A DNA stretch of 64,000 bases, taken from contig CAWFET010000003.1 of NCBI GenBank assembly GCA_963815045.1, positions 744,001-808,000 of the forward strand, read 5' to 3'. Source of the stretch: DASUPK01 sp963815045. Its GTDB lineage: Bacteria; Actinomycetota; Thermoleophilia; Solirubrobacterales; 70-9. Within the stretch, counting starts at the first letter, position 1, and each line of letters begins with the position of its first letter. The position numbers and the translations under genes are program-made. Positions 1 through 9,085 of the stretch are shown here, piece after piece. Below the pieces are notes generated by a model. The model made no database searches. It worked only from the letters and a program-made list of their open reading frames with translations, and was not told the origin of the DNA.

Positions 1-823
1 CGATTTCCTCCAGCATGTCCGGCACCGGCTCGGTCAGCACGATGTGGCTGGAGGTCACCGTCAGGCGCCCTCGCAACGGCGATCCGGCGGCGCCGCTCGC
101 GGAGCCGAGGGCGAGCACACACGCCCTCGAGCGGATCCGCGCGGCCGGCGTCTCGGCGAGAGAGCCCCAGCTCCCGGCATGCAGACGCCGCAGGGGTGAG
201 CGCTCGAAGACCCGGACGCCGGGGCGCTCCGCGAGTCGCTCGCGCAGCCCGAGTGCGAGCCTCGCCGGCTGCACCGTGGCGGCTCCCGGATAGAGGGCAC
301 CCGCGCGGAAGCGCGGCGAGCGGCAGCGCTCGGCGACCTGGTCGGGGCTCAGCTCCTCGGCCGCATCAGGAGCGCCGAGCTCCCGGCAGGAGGCCACTGC
401 CTCCTCCCAGATTCCGTCCTGCGCCGGGGCCGCCGAGAGCTGCAGGTAGCCGCCGCGCCGGTACCAGGCATCCACCTGCTCCTCCTCGCAGAAGGCGCCG
501 ATCTCGTCGACGGCCTCCTGGGACGCCCGGGCGACGCGGGCCGCCGCCTGGTCGCCCACCCGCTCGCGCAGTGTGTGGAGGCTGAACCACATGGCGTTGA
601 CGAAGCCGCCGTTACGGCCGCTCGGCCCGTGTCCGCAGCGATCGGCCTCCAGCAGGACGACACTGGCCTCTGGCTCGAGCTGCGAGATCTGCCAGGCCGC
701 CCACATGCCCGTGTAGCCGCCCCCGATCACGAGAACGTCGCAGCTCAGCTCCCCATCGGCGACGGGCAGCGGCCGGCGATCGCCGGCCTCCTCGAGCCAG
801 TAGCCATGTGCCGTGTGCTTCAT
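1..823 (-). CDS. FAD-dependent oxidoreductase, PuuB-like (partial, runs off left edge)
   Basis: The frame is open from the ATG at 823 to the window edge, giving about 274 residues with no stop. Near the N-terminus (residues 33-39) is a dinucleotide-binding motif, IGGGYTG, followed by an acidic E-A-D strand end. A CGHGPSGRNGGF segment follows, typical of the DAO superfamily members that oxidise gamma-glutamylputrescine or similar amines. The C-terminal part lies outside the window. A GTG at 832 is an alternative start; neither start has a clear ribosome binding site. A glutamine-synthetase-like ligase, an aldehyde dehydrogenase and a PuuD-like hydrolase elsewhere in the window support an amine-oxidation role, but the exact substrate is inference. 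Confidence 0.82.
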   Translation of the reverse strand, partial: MKHTAHGYWLEEAGDRRPLPVADGELSCDVLVIGGGYTGMWAAWQISQLEPEASVVLLEADRCGHGPSGRNGGFVNAMWFSLHTLRERVGDQAAARVARASQEAVDEIGAFCEEEQVDAWYRRGGYLQLSAAPAQDGIWEEAVASCRELGAPDAAEELSPDQVAERCRSPRFRAGALYPGAATVQPARLALGLRERLAERPGVRVFERSPLRRLHAGSWGSLAETPAARIRSRACVLALGSASGAAGSPLRGRLTVTSSHIVLTEPVPDMLEEI

Positions 824-913
824 CGGGATCACGAATCAAACAGGGCGCGGGGGCGATGAGTTTCCGAGTGGTGGCGAGTCTTCGGGGTATAGCCGGACAA
901 AGGAGGAATTCGG

Positions 914-1651
914 ATGCCTGAGCACAGCACTGGAACACGCGAGGAATGGGAGGCGGCGCGAGCGGAGCTCGCAAAGCTCGAGGCCGAGCAGGCCGAGCGC
1001 AACAACGAGATCAAGAAGAAGCGGCGCGAGCTGCCCTGGGTCCCCGTGGAGAAGGAGTACGAGTTCGACACCGAGGAAGGCAAGAAGAGCCTCGCTGAGC
1101 TCTTCGACGGCCGCTCTCAGCTGCTCGCCTACAACATCATGTACGGGCCCGACTACACGAAGGGCGCCTGCCCCGGATGCACGAGCCTCGGGGACGAGTT
1201 CAGTGGCCCGCTCGTCCACCTGAACCACCGGGACGTGACCTTTCTCTGCTTCTCGCGCGCGCCGATCGAGGAGCTCGCCGCCTACAAGAAGCGGATGGGC
1301 TGGGAGTTTCCCTACGTCTCGACCTACGAGAGCGACTTCCCCTTCGACATGGGCCTTGCGCTGACCCCCGAGCAGGCGCAGGAGATCCCCGAGGTCAAGC
1401 AGATGCTCGACGACCCGCCGGAGTGGCTGCAGGAGTGGGGGGAGCAGGTCGGCGCGGACCTGAAGGACGGGCTGCGCGAGGGACCGGGCTACATCGCGTT
1501 CGCGCGCGACAACGGGACCGTCTACCTGACCTATCAGGTGATGGCGCCCGATCCATTTGTCGCGCCGTTTCACTCGTTCCTCATCGACCGCACGCCGAAG
1601 GAGCAGCCGGAGGAGCCGCGCGCCTGGCGCAAGGACGAGTACCCGGACTAG
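914..1651 (+). CDS. DUF899 thioredoxin-like family protein
   Basis: 245 residues with a strong ribosome binding site (AAAGGAGG) 8 bases before the ATG. The N-terminus is a charged helix (E-E-W-E-A-A-R-A-E-L). It is followed by the DUF899 signature: LPWVPVEKEY, then a Y-x-M-Y-G-P segment and a C-P-G-C pair near residue 88, resembling a thioredoxin-like active site. A conserved W-E-F-P-Y-V-S segment follows. The family is regarded as thioredoxin-fold but its reaction is not established. The gene converges on the VOC protein, with 3 bases between the stops. Confidence 0.85.
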   Translation: MPEHSTGTREEWEAARAELAKLEAEQAERNNEIKKKRRELPWVPVEKEYEFDTEEGKKSLAELFDGRSQLLAYNIMYGPDYTKGACPGCTSLGDEFSGPLVHLNHRDVTFLCFSRAPIEELAAYKKRMGWEFPYVSTYESDFPFDMGLALTPEQAQEIPEVKQMLDDPPEWLQEWGEQVGADLKDGLREGPGYIAFARDNGTVYLTYQVMAPDPFVAPFHSFLIDRTPKEQPEEPRAWRKDEYPD

Positions 1652-1654
1652 GGC

Positions 1655-2251
1655 TCACCCTTCGCTGATCAGCGCGACGGGCAGGCCGAGGCCCGCCTCT
1701 CGCCTGACCGTGGCAATTCGCCGGCCGGGCTGAACCGCGTCGCGGATCGAGCCGAGCCGGTCGCCGAGCAGCTCCGCGGCCGCGTCGAGATCGGCGACGG
1801 CGAAGGTGATGCCCCAGAACCGGGCCGGGCCCGGCTCGACGTTGGCGTGCTCGACGGCCTCGAGGATCACCTCGCCGAGGCGGAAGAACCCCTGGCGCAG
1901 CGGCGAGCCGTCGGCCTCGGCCTCTCGGACGCGGCGCCGCTCGACGCCGATCGCCTCGAGCGCGGCCGTCGTGCGCTCGAGATCCGGGGTGAAGACGACG
2001 AGATGGTCCACGCGAACGGCGCCGAGGGGATGCACCGAGGCGGCCGGATCGGCGCCGGACGGCCGGGCCAGCGGCAGGCCGTCGACCTCGTCGCCGGCCC
2101 CGGAGAGGATCCAGCCGGCGATGGGCTCGCCGGCGCCGAATGAGAGGACGACCTCACCGACGCGCATCGCGTCGCCGGTGACGTCGAAGCCCGCCTCGGC
2201 CCACGGCGACGGGTCGGTCCCGAGCGTCAGCTGTTCGATCCGTCGCTTCAT
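1655..2251 (-). CDS. VOC (glyoxalase/bleomycin-resistance) family protein
   Basis: 198 residues from the ATG at 2251; an upstream ATG at 2281 would add ten unlikely residues and overlap the divergent gene. The segment VRVDHLVVFTPDLERTTAALEAIG is the typical first strand and helix of a vicinal-oxygen-chelate module. A second, weaker module ends in FWGITFAVADLDAAAELLGDRLG. Such proteins bind a metal or small molecule, and the substrate cannot be told from sequence. The classic metal-ligand pattern is incomplete: a His follows V-D, but the partner glutamates are not certain. Confidence 0.75.
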   Translation of the reverse strand: MKRRIEQLTLGTDPSPWAEAGFDVTGDAMRVGEVVLSFGAGEPIAGWILSGAGDEVDGLPLARPSGADPAASVHPLGAVRVDHLVVFTPDLERTTAALEAIGVERRRVREAEADGSPLRQGFFRLGEVILEAVEHANVEPGPARFWGITFAVADLDAAAELLGDRLGSIRDAVQPGRRIATVRREAGLGLPVALISEG

Positions 2252-2283
2252 TGCGGGTGCGCGCGCAAAGCAATACTCCATGG

Positions 2284-2871
2284 ATGAAGGCGGTGCTGGC
2301 GATCGGGGTGGTCTGCGTCCTCGGGGGCGCGGTGCTCGCGTACTTCGTGCTCGATCCGTTCGGGGATGACTCGGATCCGACGGCGAGCCTCCATCTCAGC
2401 GGCACGGCCTGTGAGCGCCTCGCCGGGCTCGCCGGGTATCTGGCGGACAACGACGACAACGCCAACGAGTTCCTTCTCGACCTCGGGCAGCAGGCGGGCG
2501 GAATCAGCAGGGGGCGACGCGCGCTCACCGATCTTGCCCGCGGCGGCCGCAACCGCATCCGCGGAAAGGGGTTCAAGCAACGTTATGACGATGGCAGCGT
2601 CGGCCAGGTGCGGCATTTCGTCGGCTACGTGCGGGCGTCGATGTTCGGCGGTGCGCTCGTGACCCGCTGGATCTCCGAGCATCTGCGTCATGACCCGGCG
2701 AACTCCCCGGACGGCCGTCTCGGTGACGAAGGGATCGCCTTCGAGCAGGACCTGGTCGCCGGCCGGCTGGAGCTCGCGGACGCGTCCACCTGGCTCCGGA
2801 CCCATCTCTGCCGCCGGCCGGGCGTTATTTACCGCAGTACTGACGAGGGGTCGTCCGACGGGGGCGCTTAG
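2284..2871 (+). CDS. hypothetical membrane-anchored protein
   Basis: 195 residues starting at MKAVLAIGVV. One hydrophobic segment spans residues 3-22 (VLAIGVVCVLGGAVLAYFVL), and the rest is soluble and presumably outside the membrane. The soluble part is rich in charged residues and has two cysteines, one near the start (T-A-C-E-R-L) and one near the end (T-H-L-C-R-R), which could pair outside the cell. I do not recognise a family. The start at 2284 is preferred over an upstream TTG because the TM segment then sits at the N-terminus. The gene ends just before the arylsulfotransferase-like gene and may be co-transcribed with it. Confidence 0.6.
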   Translation: MKAVLAIGVVCVLGGAVLAYFVLDPFGDDSDPTASLHLSGTACERLAGLAGYLADNDDNANEFLLDLGQQAGGISRGRRALTDLARGGRNRIRGKGFKQRYDDGSVGQVRHFVGYVRASMFGGALVTRWISEHLRHDPANSPDGRLGDEGIAFEQDLVAGRLELADASTWLRTHLCRRPGVIYRSTDEGSSDGGA

Positions 2872-2882
2872 CCTTGTGCACG

Positions 2883-4667
2883 ATGGAGCCGGGGAGGAGA
2901 TATCTGATCGCGGGACTCGCCATCGCGGCGCTCGCCGCGCCGGCGGGTGCTCACGCCTCGAGCCTGGCGATCTCGCCGCAGCCGAGCACTCCCGACGCCT
3001 CCCCTCAGACCCAGATCAGCATTCTCGGGGTGCCGCGCCAGCAGATCCGGTCGGTCCAGGTGACGGGACAGGTGTCCGGACCTCATTCCGGGCGCCTGCG
3101 TTCCTACTCGGGCCATCGCGGCGCGAGCTTCCTGCCCGATCAGGCGCTCACCCAGGGTGAGACGGTCTCGGTCGAGATCCGGATCAAGGGGCGCAAGCCG
3201 ATCCGGTACTCGTTCACGGTCGCAACGCTGGGGCCGAAGCTCCCGAACCTCAACCTGTCCACGAACCAACCGGACAAGCTCGACCACTTCGTGACGGAGC
3301 CCGGGTTGATCCCGCCTCGGATCACGGTGAACAGGAGCTCCAAGCGGGCGCGCGGCAATGGGAGCGTCTTCCTTGCTCCCCTGCCCTCGCCCATAGTTCA
3401 CCCCGGGAGCAACAACACGTTGACGATCAATCCGGTCGGGCCGGGGGGGCCGATGATCACCGACGGCGCTGGCAACCTCGTCTGGTTCAGGCAGCTCACC
3501 CCGCCGGAGGTCGCCGCCAACGTGCGCATCCAGAAGTACCGCGGACGCAAGGTGCTGACCTGGTGGGAGGGGACGGTCAGTGTCGCCGCGTTCGGGGCCG
3601 GCGGCGCCGTGATCGCGAACCACGCCTACAACGTGATCAAGGTCGTGCATGCCGGCAACGGCTACCCGATGGACCTGCACGAGTTCCGGCTCACGAAGGA
3701 CGGAAGCGCTCTCTTCACCATCTACTCGCTGATCCGGGTCCACCTCCCGGGCACGCCGGCGGGCACCCTCTCGCCGCTGATCGACTCGATCGTCCAGCAG
3801 GTCGACGTGAAGACGGGACTGGTCGAGTGGGAGTGGCATTCCTACGGCCACATCCCGCTCGAGACCTCGCAGGCGACCCCCCAGAACAGCGCCTTCTACG
3901 ACGCCTTCCACATCAACGCGATCCAGAGGCTCAAGCACGACCGGGTGCTGATCTCGGCGCGCGACACGTCCGGCGTCTACGCCATCGACCGCGCGAGCGG
4001 CCGTCTCCTCTGGACGCTGGGCGGCAAGGGCAGCAACTTCCGCTTCGGCCCCGGAGCGCTGTTCAATTTCCAGCACGACGCCCACATTCTGAGCAACGGG
4101 CGCATCTCGATGTTCGACGACGGGGCCGGGCCGCCGCAGCTGAGTCCCTTCTCGCGAGGCCTGATCCTGCGGCTCAACTTCCGGAAGCACAAGGCGAAGC
4201 TCGTGCACCAGTTCGCGCGGTCGAGCACGACGTCGGCGCAGAGTGAGGGCAGCCTGCAGAGGCTTCCCGGAGGGAACGTGTTCGTCGGCTTCGGCTCCGA
4301 GCCGTTCTTCTCGGAGTTCTCGTCGCGCGGCAAGCTGCTCCTCGACGCGAGCCTGCCCCAGGACGACGGCACCTACCGGACGTTCCGCTTCCCCTGGAGC
4401 GCGACGCCCAAGACGAAGCCGGTGATCGTCGCCCAGCGCCACGGGACGGTCTCCCTCTACGCCAGCTGGAACGGGGCCACCCGCGTCGCGAAGTGGGAGT
4501 TCCTCGCCGGTCCAAGCGCGGGATCACTGCGGCGGATCGCGACGGCCCCCAAGCGCTCCTTCGAGACGCAGATCGACGTGAGCAGCTCCGCGGCGGTGTT
4601 CGCCGTTCGCGCCCTGGACTCGAAGGGGCATGTGATCGGCCGCTCGGACGCGGTGCCGGCCTCCTGA
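2883..4667 (+). CDS. secreted arylsulfotransferase-family (ASST) protein
   Basis: 594 residues. The N-terminus is a signal peptide (RRYLIAGLAIAALAAPAGAHA), so the protein is probably exported. The C-terminal two thirds carry the landmarks of the Arylsulfotransf_2 family: YPMDLHEFRLT, DAFHINAIQRL and NFQHDAHILSNGRISMFDDG. The histidines in these motifs are those expected in the beta-propeller active site. In the enzymes studied, a sulfate is moved between phenolic donors and acceptors by a histidine; many actinobacterial members have no tested activity. The ATG at 2883 was chosen; a TTG at 2874 directly after the previous stop is possible. Confidence 0.8.
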   Translation: MEPGRRYLIAGLAIAALAAPAGAHASSLAISPQPSTPDASPQTQISILGVPRQQIRSVQVTGQVSGPHSGRLRSYSGHRGASFLPDQALTQGETVSVEIRIKGRKPIRYSFTVATLGPKLPNLNLSTNQPDKLDHFVTEPGLIPPRITVNRSSKRARGNGSVFLAPLPSPIVHPGSNNTLTINPVGPGGPMITDGAGNLVWFRQLTPPEVAANVRIQKYRGRKVLTWWEGTVSVAAFGAGGAVIANHAYNVIKVVHAGNGYPMDLHEFRLTKDGSALFTIYSLIRVHLPGTPAGTLSPLIDSIVQQVDVKTGLVEWEWHSYGHIPLETSQATPQNSAFYDAFHINAIQRLKHDRVLISARDTSGVYAIDRASGRLLWTLGGKGSNFRFGPGALFNFQHDAHILSNGRISMFDDGAGPPQLSPFSRGLILRLNFRKHKAKLVHQFARSSTTSAQSEGSLQRLPGGNVFVGFGSEPFFSEFSSRGKLLLDASLPQDDGTYRTFRFPWSATPKTKPVIVAQRHGTVSLYASWNGATRVAKWEFLAGPSAGSLRRIATAPKRSFETQIDVSSSAAVFAVRALDSKGHVIGRSDAVPAS

Positions 4668-4732
4668 GCGCCGGCGCGTACTGGCCACGTCCCTGGACCT
4701 GCGAGGACGGCGGCCCGCGAAGGTGGGGCGCC

Positions 4733-6019
4733 ATGGAGGGGCAGGGTCTCGGGATCGAGCCGGGGGAGAGCCTGGAGGTCGCCGCGGTCCACGAGGCGTT
4801 CGCGACGGACGCGCTTGTCCGGCGCGAGCCGGGTGAGCTCTACGCCCTCCGGCACGGGATGCCCGCAGGCGGCCCGCAGGCGGGCGACGTGGCGGCGTGG
4901 GTAGAGCGCCTCGATCCAGAGACGCTGACGGTCACCGCGTCCACCCCGCGCCTGCCGGGCGGCCGGTTCTGGCCCGGCGGGATCGCTGCGCACGCGAATG
5001 GGGACCTGCACGCGATCTTCGGACGCTGGGCCCACCGGCTCAGCCCGGACCTGGAGGTCCTCGCCTCGCACCGGCTTCCGGTCGATCGTCCCTACAACTC
5101 GTTCGTCGTCCTGGACGGCGGGGAGCTCGTCACCAAGGACTGCGACGCGCCGGCGGGCCGAGAGCCCTCGACGGTTTCGGTGCTCGACCCCGTCAGCCTG
5201 TTGCCGGTGGCGCCGCCGTTGCGGTTGCCGGAGCCCTCGGTCGGCCGTCTCTCATCCGACGGAGTGACCGTCTTCGCGATCGGCGCGACCGCGATGTTCG
5301 CGCTGCGGTTCGATCGTGACGCAGGTGAGCTGATGCTCGACGAAGCCTGGCGTCCGCGATATGGGCCGGCTCCGGACCGGGGCTACGGCTGGGATCCGGT
5401 GGTGACGCCGGAGCACATCTTCTGGATGGACAACGGGCGCAACAGCGTCGACCACACGATGCTCGGCAGCGGGTCGGAGAGCTCGCCGGTTCGCCTCTGG
5501 TGGGCCAGGTTGGATGACGGCTCGACCAGCTCCGTCGAGATCAGCGGGCACCCGTATGGCACCGAGTCGAATCCGCCCGGCTGGGACCCGGAGGGCGGGG
5601 TCGTGGTCGCCTACGACGCGGGCAACGCGGTGGTCCGGGCATGGCGCCTGCAGGGCGACGAGCTGGAGCCCCTCTGGCGCCGCGACGGACTCGCTCACGC
5701 CGGCCACCTGATCCTCTATCCGGAGAGCCGGGAGCTCGTCGTCGGGGACTGGCGGGGTCACGCGGCGCTCCGGCGCGGTCCCCTCCGCCGGGCGGTCGCG
5801 GCGGCCGGGCCGGTCATCGCACGGAGCGCGCGGGCCATGCGCGCCAGCCGATCGCTCGGCGGCGACTCGCTCGTCGTCCTCGACCTCGACTCCGGGGCCG
5901 AGAAGGCACGGGTTGAGGTCCCGTCGGCGATTCAGGGATTTCTCTTCCCGGCGCCGGGCTTCGGTCGGGACGTCTACTACCAGTCCCTTTCCACCATCGC
6001 GCGGGTCCGCGTCACCTAG
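4733..6019 (+). CDS. hypothetical protein, probable beta-propeller
   Basis: 428 residues from the ATG at 4733. The frame is open upstream, but residues before this ATG are Arg-rich and look non-coding, and a purine-rich AAGGTGGGG stretch precedes it. Repeated segments of the form L-D-P-x-(S/T)-L, A-H-A-N-G-D-L-H-A-I-F and V-V-A-Y-D-A-G-N-A-V-V-R-A-W suggest propeller blades like those of quinoprotein-type or lactonase folds. There is no signal peptide and no membrane span. I do not recognise a named family, and the function is unknown. Confidence 0.6.
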   Translation: MEGQGLGIEPGESLEVAAVHEAFATDALVRREPGELYALRHGMPAGGPQAGDVAAWVERLDPETLTVTASTPRLPGGRFWPGGIAAHANGDLHAIFGRWAHRLSPDLEVLASHRLPVDRPYNSFVVLDGGELVTKDCDAPAGREPSTVSVLDPVSLLPVAPPLRLPEPSVGRLSSDGVTVFAIGATAMFALRFDRDAGELMLDEAWRPRYGPAPDRGYGWDPVVTPEHIFWMDNGRNSVDHTMLGSGSESSPVRLWWARLDDGSTSSVEISGHPYGTESNPPGWDPEGGVVVAYDAGNAVVRAWRLQGDELEPLWRRDGLAHAGHLILYPESRELVVGDWRGHAALRRGPLRRAVAAAGPVIARSARAMRASRSLGGDSLVVLDLDSGAEKARVEVPSAIQGFLFPAPGFGRDVYYQSLSTIARVRVT

Positions 6020-6078
6020 GTGGTCCCACCCGGCGCCGGGCCTGGCTCAGCGCCGCTTCCTTCGAATATGTTGGGCGC

Positions 6079-7113
6079 ATGGCAAGGGTGACCGGAGGGA
6101 GCAGGGCGGAGGTCGTGCGCGGCCGGACCGAGGGCGACATCGGCGACCTGATCCTCGCCTTCTGGTCGCAGCGCGGCGTCCTCGGGGGGGAGACTGCCCG
6201 GCGGCGGCTCGCGGAGGTCGTCTGCGTGTTGCTCGACGAATCGGGGGAGGTAGTCGGCGTCAACTCCGTCTACGAGGGGGCGGTCGGGCTGATCGGCGGC
6301 CGCAACTTCTACGTCTACCGGGTCCTCCTGTCGCCCGAGGTGGCTGACGCAGCGGATGAGATGCTGCTGGCCGCCTATGATGCGCTCGATGCCGAGTTTG
6401 CGTCGAGTGGATCGGGCCCGGTCGGAATCTGCGTGGTGGTCCCGCCCGAGCTCCTCGGCGCCGAGCCCGAGGCGATCTGGCCGGAAACCCAGTTGCTCTA
6501 CGCCGGAACGCAGCCCGACGGCAGCCAGGTGCGGATCCGGTATTTCGGAGACGCGACGATCTCTCCGGGGATGCCCGAATCGCCCACCCAGGCCGCGTGG
6601 GCGCAGCAGGACCACTCGCTTCACGAGGGACACCGGATCGTTCTGATCGGCGAGACGGACGCGGTGACGGACCGCGACGTGCTCGAGCTGTGGGTCCGCG
6701 AGGGCGCGATGCTCAGAGAGGAGGCGGAGCGCAGGACCGACGAGGTGCTGATGGTCGCGATCGGTCCGGGCGACGAGCTCGCCGGGGTTTCGACGGCCTA
6801 CATCCGGCCGAACGAGCAGCTCGGGCTTGACCTGTGGCACTACCGGACCTACGTCGCCCCGGACCACCGCATGGAGAACCTCTCGCTGAACCTGCTCTGG
6901 AGCAGCCGAGACCATCTTCGGGACCGATTCGTGGCCGGCGATGACACCCGGGCGCCGGGAATGCTCATGGAGGTGGAGAACGAGTTCCTGAAGAGCTACT
7001 ACAACACCGGCTACTGGGTGATCTCGGACTTCACCTTCATCGGGGAGAGCGAGCGGGGCGCCCACGCGCGGGTCCATTACTTCCCGGGAGCACGCGTGCC
7101 GGAGCCGGGTTGA
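6079..7113 (+). CDS. tandem-duplicated GNAT-like protein
   Basis: 344 residues built from two similar halves. In the first, VVCVLLDESGEVVGVNSVYE leads to FYVYRVLLSPEV. In the second, VLMVAIGPGDELAGVSTAYI leads to LWHYRTYVAPDH. Each pair resembles the beta4-beta5 region of GNAT acyltransferases, where acetyl-CoA is bound, but the usual R/Q-x-x-G-x-G/A loop is not obvious in either half. Enzymatic activity is therefore uncertain. The following STAS gene lies 89 bases downstream on the same strand. The assignment rests on fold-level resemblance only. Confidence 0.6.
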   Translation: MARVTGGSRAEVVRGRTEGDIGDLILAFWSQRGVLGGETARRRLAEVVCVLLDESGEVVGVNSVYEGAVGLIGGRNFYVYRVLLSPEVADAADEMLLAAYDALDAEFASSGSGPVGICVVVPPELLGAEPEAIWPETQLLYAGTQPDGSQVRIRYFGDATISPGMPESPTQAAWAQQDHSLHEGHRIVLIGETDAVTDRDVLELWVREGAMLREEAERRTDEVLMVAIGPGDELAGVSTAYIRPNEQLGLDLWHYRTYVAPDHRMENLSLNLLWSSRDHLRDRFVAGDDTRAPGMLMEVENEFLKSYYNTGYWVISDFTFIGESERGAHARVHYFPGARVPEPG

Positions 7114-7202
7114 GCGCAAACTCCGCGATTTTCGACCCGGTCCGTACCCAATTTGGCAACGTCGGCGCTATACGAAATAGCCACGATTTCGGGGGCGACT
7201 GG

Positions 7203-7556
7203 ATGTCGAAGCGGCTGAACCGAAAAGCGGAGATGAACCCGGGGCGTTTCGCGGTCAAGACCGTGCGCTCCGGAGCGGATGAGCTGGTCCAGCTCTCCGG
7301 TGAGATGGACCTGTCTGTGATCGGCAGCGTCGATCGCGAGATGTGCCGGGTCGAGGAGGGGGACGCCTCGCGGATCGTGCTCGACCTCAGCGAGCTCGAG
7401 TTCCTGGACGCTTCGGGCATCCGCCTGCTGCTGCATCTCAACGCCAGGTCGCGAAGCAACGGCGGGCGGCTCCGCATCACCAGGGCGCATTCGCCCCAGG
7501 TTCAGCGCGTTTTCGAGCTGACCGGCGCGGCCGACGTCCTGCCCCTCCTGGACTGA
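7203..7556 (+). CDS. STAS-domain anti-sigma factor antagonist
   Basis: 117 residues from the ATG at 7203, preceded by a GGGGGCGA stretch. The STAS core is clear: LVQLSGEMDLSVIGSV, then RIVLDLSELEFLDASGIRLLL. The D-A-S-G motif holds the serine that partner anti-sigma kinases phosphorylate in SpoIIAA/RsbV-type proteins. The tail GGRLRITRAHSPQVQRVFELTGA is the usual C-terminal helix region. No kinase partner lies beside it. A second STAS protein is encoded at 57985-58368, so the genome probably has a partner-switching stress network. Confidence 0.88.
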   Translation: MSKRLNRKAEMNPGRFAVKTVRSGADELVQLSGEMDLSVIGSVDREMCRVEEGDASRIVLDLSELEFLDASGIRLLLHLNARSRSNGGRLRITRAHSPQVQRVFELTGAADVLPLLD

Positions 7557-7612
7557 GCTCGCGCATCCCTGCTCTCACGCCGCGTCGATGCCGGGCGTAA
7601 GGTGTTCAGGGG

Positions 7613-8926
7613 GTGGGAGTGTTGTTCGTCCGCAGAAGCTGCCTTTCCGCACTCGTTGCGTCGCTGGCGCTCGTGTTCGCCGGCGTCGCCAGTGTGCCGT
7701 CGGCCGACGCGCTCAGCGCGAGCCAGGCGCGGTACCTGAAGGCGGCCAACAAGGGCGTCAAGAGGACGCATCGCTGGTGGAACCGCGGCAGGCACTGGTA
7801 CAGGGCCACCCTGGACAGCCCGAACACGGCATCGCTCTGGGGCGTGGTCCCGCTGTTCGAGGCGCTCAACGGCCTGCAGATCGCACAGCCGTCGCGGCGC
7901 CACCTCCACCAGCTCAACCGGTTCGCCTGGGGAGCGCAGCGCTACCTCAACCCGACGCTCCGGCCCGTGCCCGGCTTCGGGCCCAGGCAGGGCCAGCACA
8001 ACCCGGGCAAGACGACCTGGTTCGACGACAACGGCTGGTGGGGTCTCGCCTTCCTGGACGCCTACCGCGCCACCGGCAACCGCCGCTGGCTCACTGACGC
8101 CGAGATCGCGCAGAACTTCATCAGCGTCTCGGGCTGGGACACCACGCCGGGCAGGCCGGGGGGCATCTGGTGGAACACGAACCACAGCTTCTACGCCGGT
8201 GAGTCGCTCGCGGGAGGGACGCTGCTCTCCGCCCGGCTCTACGCGCTCACCCACGACCAGCACTATCTGGACGATGCACTCAAGTTCATCGCCTGGGGCG
8301 ACGTCTGGCTGACGGACCCGACGACCGGTCTCTACGCCCGGCTCCGGAAGCCGAGGACCTACAGGCAGCAGCCCGGCGGGTCGGTCGGCGCCGGCGCCAC
8401 CACCACCGCCGCGGCCGACCAGAAGGCGCTCAACGCGAACCCGGATGAGGCCGCCAAGCTGGAGGCGGCCGGGACGCCCGTCCCGGACCCGGGGGAGGCG
8501 CAGTCGGCCTTCAACAACTTCCCGCCGTTCGCCCCTTCCCCGATGCCGTACGTGAACGGGCCGATGATCCTGGCCCACCGGATCATCTGCGACGAGACGG
8601 GCATGAAGTCCTATTGCCAGCGCGCCGATCAGCTCGCCTCGATCACGCTTCAGGTCTACCGGCGCTTCTGGATGGGCCCCCAGTTCGACTTCTGGTACCT
8701 GCGGACGATGCTGGAGTTCGCCAAGGACGACAACAACGGCGACTGGTACGGGATCGTGCAGCGCAACGCGCGCAGCGCCCTACACCGCGCGCACGACAAG
8801 CACGGTCTCTATCTCCGCACCTGGTACGGCAAGAAGGCCTCGCGGGCCAACGCGCCCAAGGGCAGCCTGCAGCTGCACGCCGCCAATGCGGCGCTGTTCG
8901 CCTGGATGGGCGCGCTCGGGCGCTGA
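7613..8926 (+). CDS. secreted glycoside hydrolase, GH76-like
   Basis: 437 residues with a GTG start behind a CAGGGGG stretch and a signal peptide (LSALVASLALVFAGVASVPSADA). The motif W-F-D-D-N-G-W-W-G (Asp138-Asp139) matches the neighbouring catalytic aspartates of GH76 alpha-1,6-mannanases. GGIWWNTN and YLDDALKFIAWGD are also GH76-like. The family cleaves alpha-1,6-mannan. Around residues 255-300 is an Ala/Pro-rich stretch (T-T-T-A-A-A-D-Q) that looks like an inserted disordered loop. A mannosyltransferase gene lies 2.5 kb downstream, so the pair may act on the same cell-surface glycan; this is inference. Confidence 0.82.
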   Translation: MGVLFVRRSCLSALVASLALVFAGVASVPSADALSASQARYLKAANKGVKRTHRWWNRGRHWYRATLDSPNTASLWGVVPLFEALNGLQIAQPSRRHLHQLNRFAWGAQRYLNPTLRPVPGFGPRQGQHNPGKTTWFDDNGWWGLAFLDAYRATGNRRWLTDAEIAQNFISVSGWDTTPGRPGGIWWNTNHSFYAGESLAGGTLLSARLYALTHDQHYLDDALKFIAWGDVWLTDPTTGLYARLRKPRTYRQQPGGSVGAGATTTAAADQKALNANPDEAAKLEAAGTPVPDPGEAQSAFNNFPPFAPSPMPYVNGPMILAHRIICDETGMKSYCQRADQLASITLQVYRRFWMGPQFDFWYLRTMLEFAKDDNNGDWYGIVQRNARSALHRAHDKHGLYLRTWYGKKASRANAPKGSLQLHAANAALFAWMGALGR

Positions 8927-8933
8927 GCCGCCG

Positions 8934-9068
8934 CTAGACGCCGGTGCCGGCCGCCAGCAGCGCAGCGATCGCAAGCCCGATCCCGAAGATCGCCCCTATG
9001 GAGTACGCGAGGACGAGACGTCCACCCCGGATGCGATCGGTCGCAAGCTGATCGATCAACGTGCTCAT
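8934..9068 (-). CDS. 44-residue single-span membrane protein under a c-di-AMP riboswitch
   Basis: A short frame of 45 codons including stop, ATG at 9068 and TAG at 8934. An AGAGAGG ribosome binding site lies 5 bases upstream. Residues 1-17 are polar and basic (STLIDQLATDRIRGGR), then one hydrophobic span fills residues 18-41 (L-V-L-A-Y-S-I-G-A-I-F-G-I-G), ending G-T-G-V. I do not recognise a family. Support comes from the leader: a riboswitch ends 17 bases before the start codon and no other gene lies downstream on that strand, as the next gene is the convergent glycanase. It is probably a small regulatory or accessory membrane peptide; its partner is unknown. Confidence 0.75.
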   Translation of the reverse strand: MSTLIDQLATDRIRGGRLVLAYSIGAIFGIGLAIAALLAAGTGV

Positions 9069-9085
9069 GCCAACCTCTCTTTCTC

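Noticed and set aside
2868..4442. A long minus-strand frame opposite the arylsulfotransferase-like gene
   Set aside because: No motif, and the plus-strand frame has a signal peptide and family motifs.
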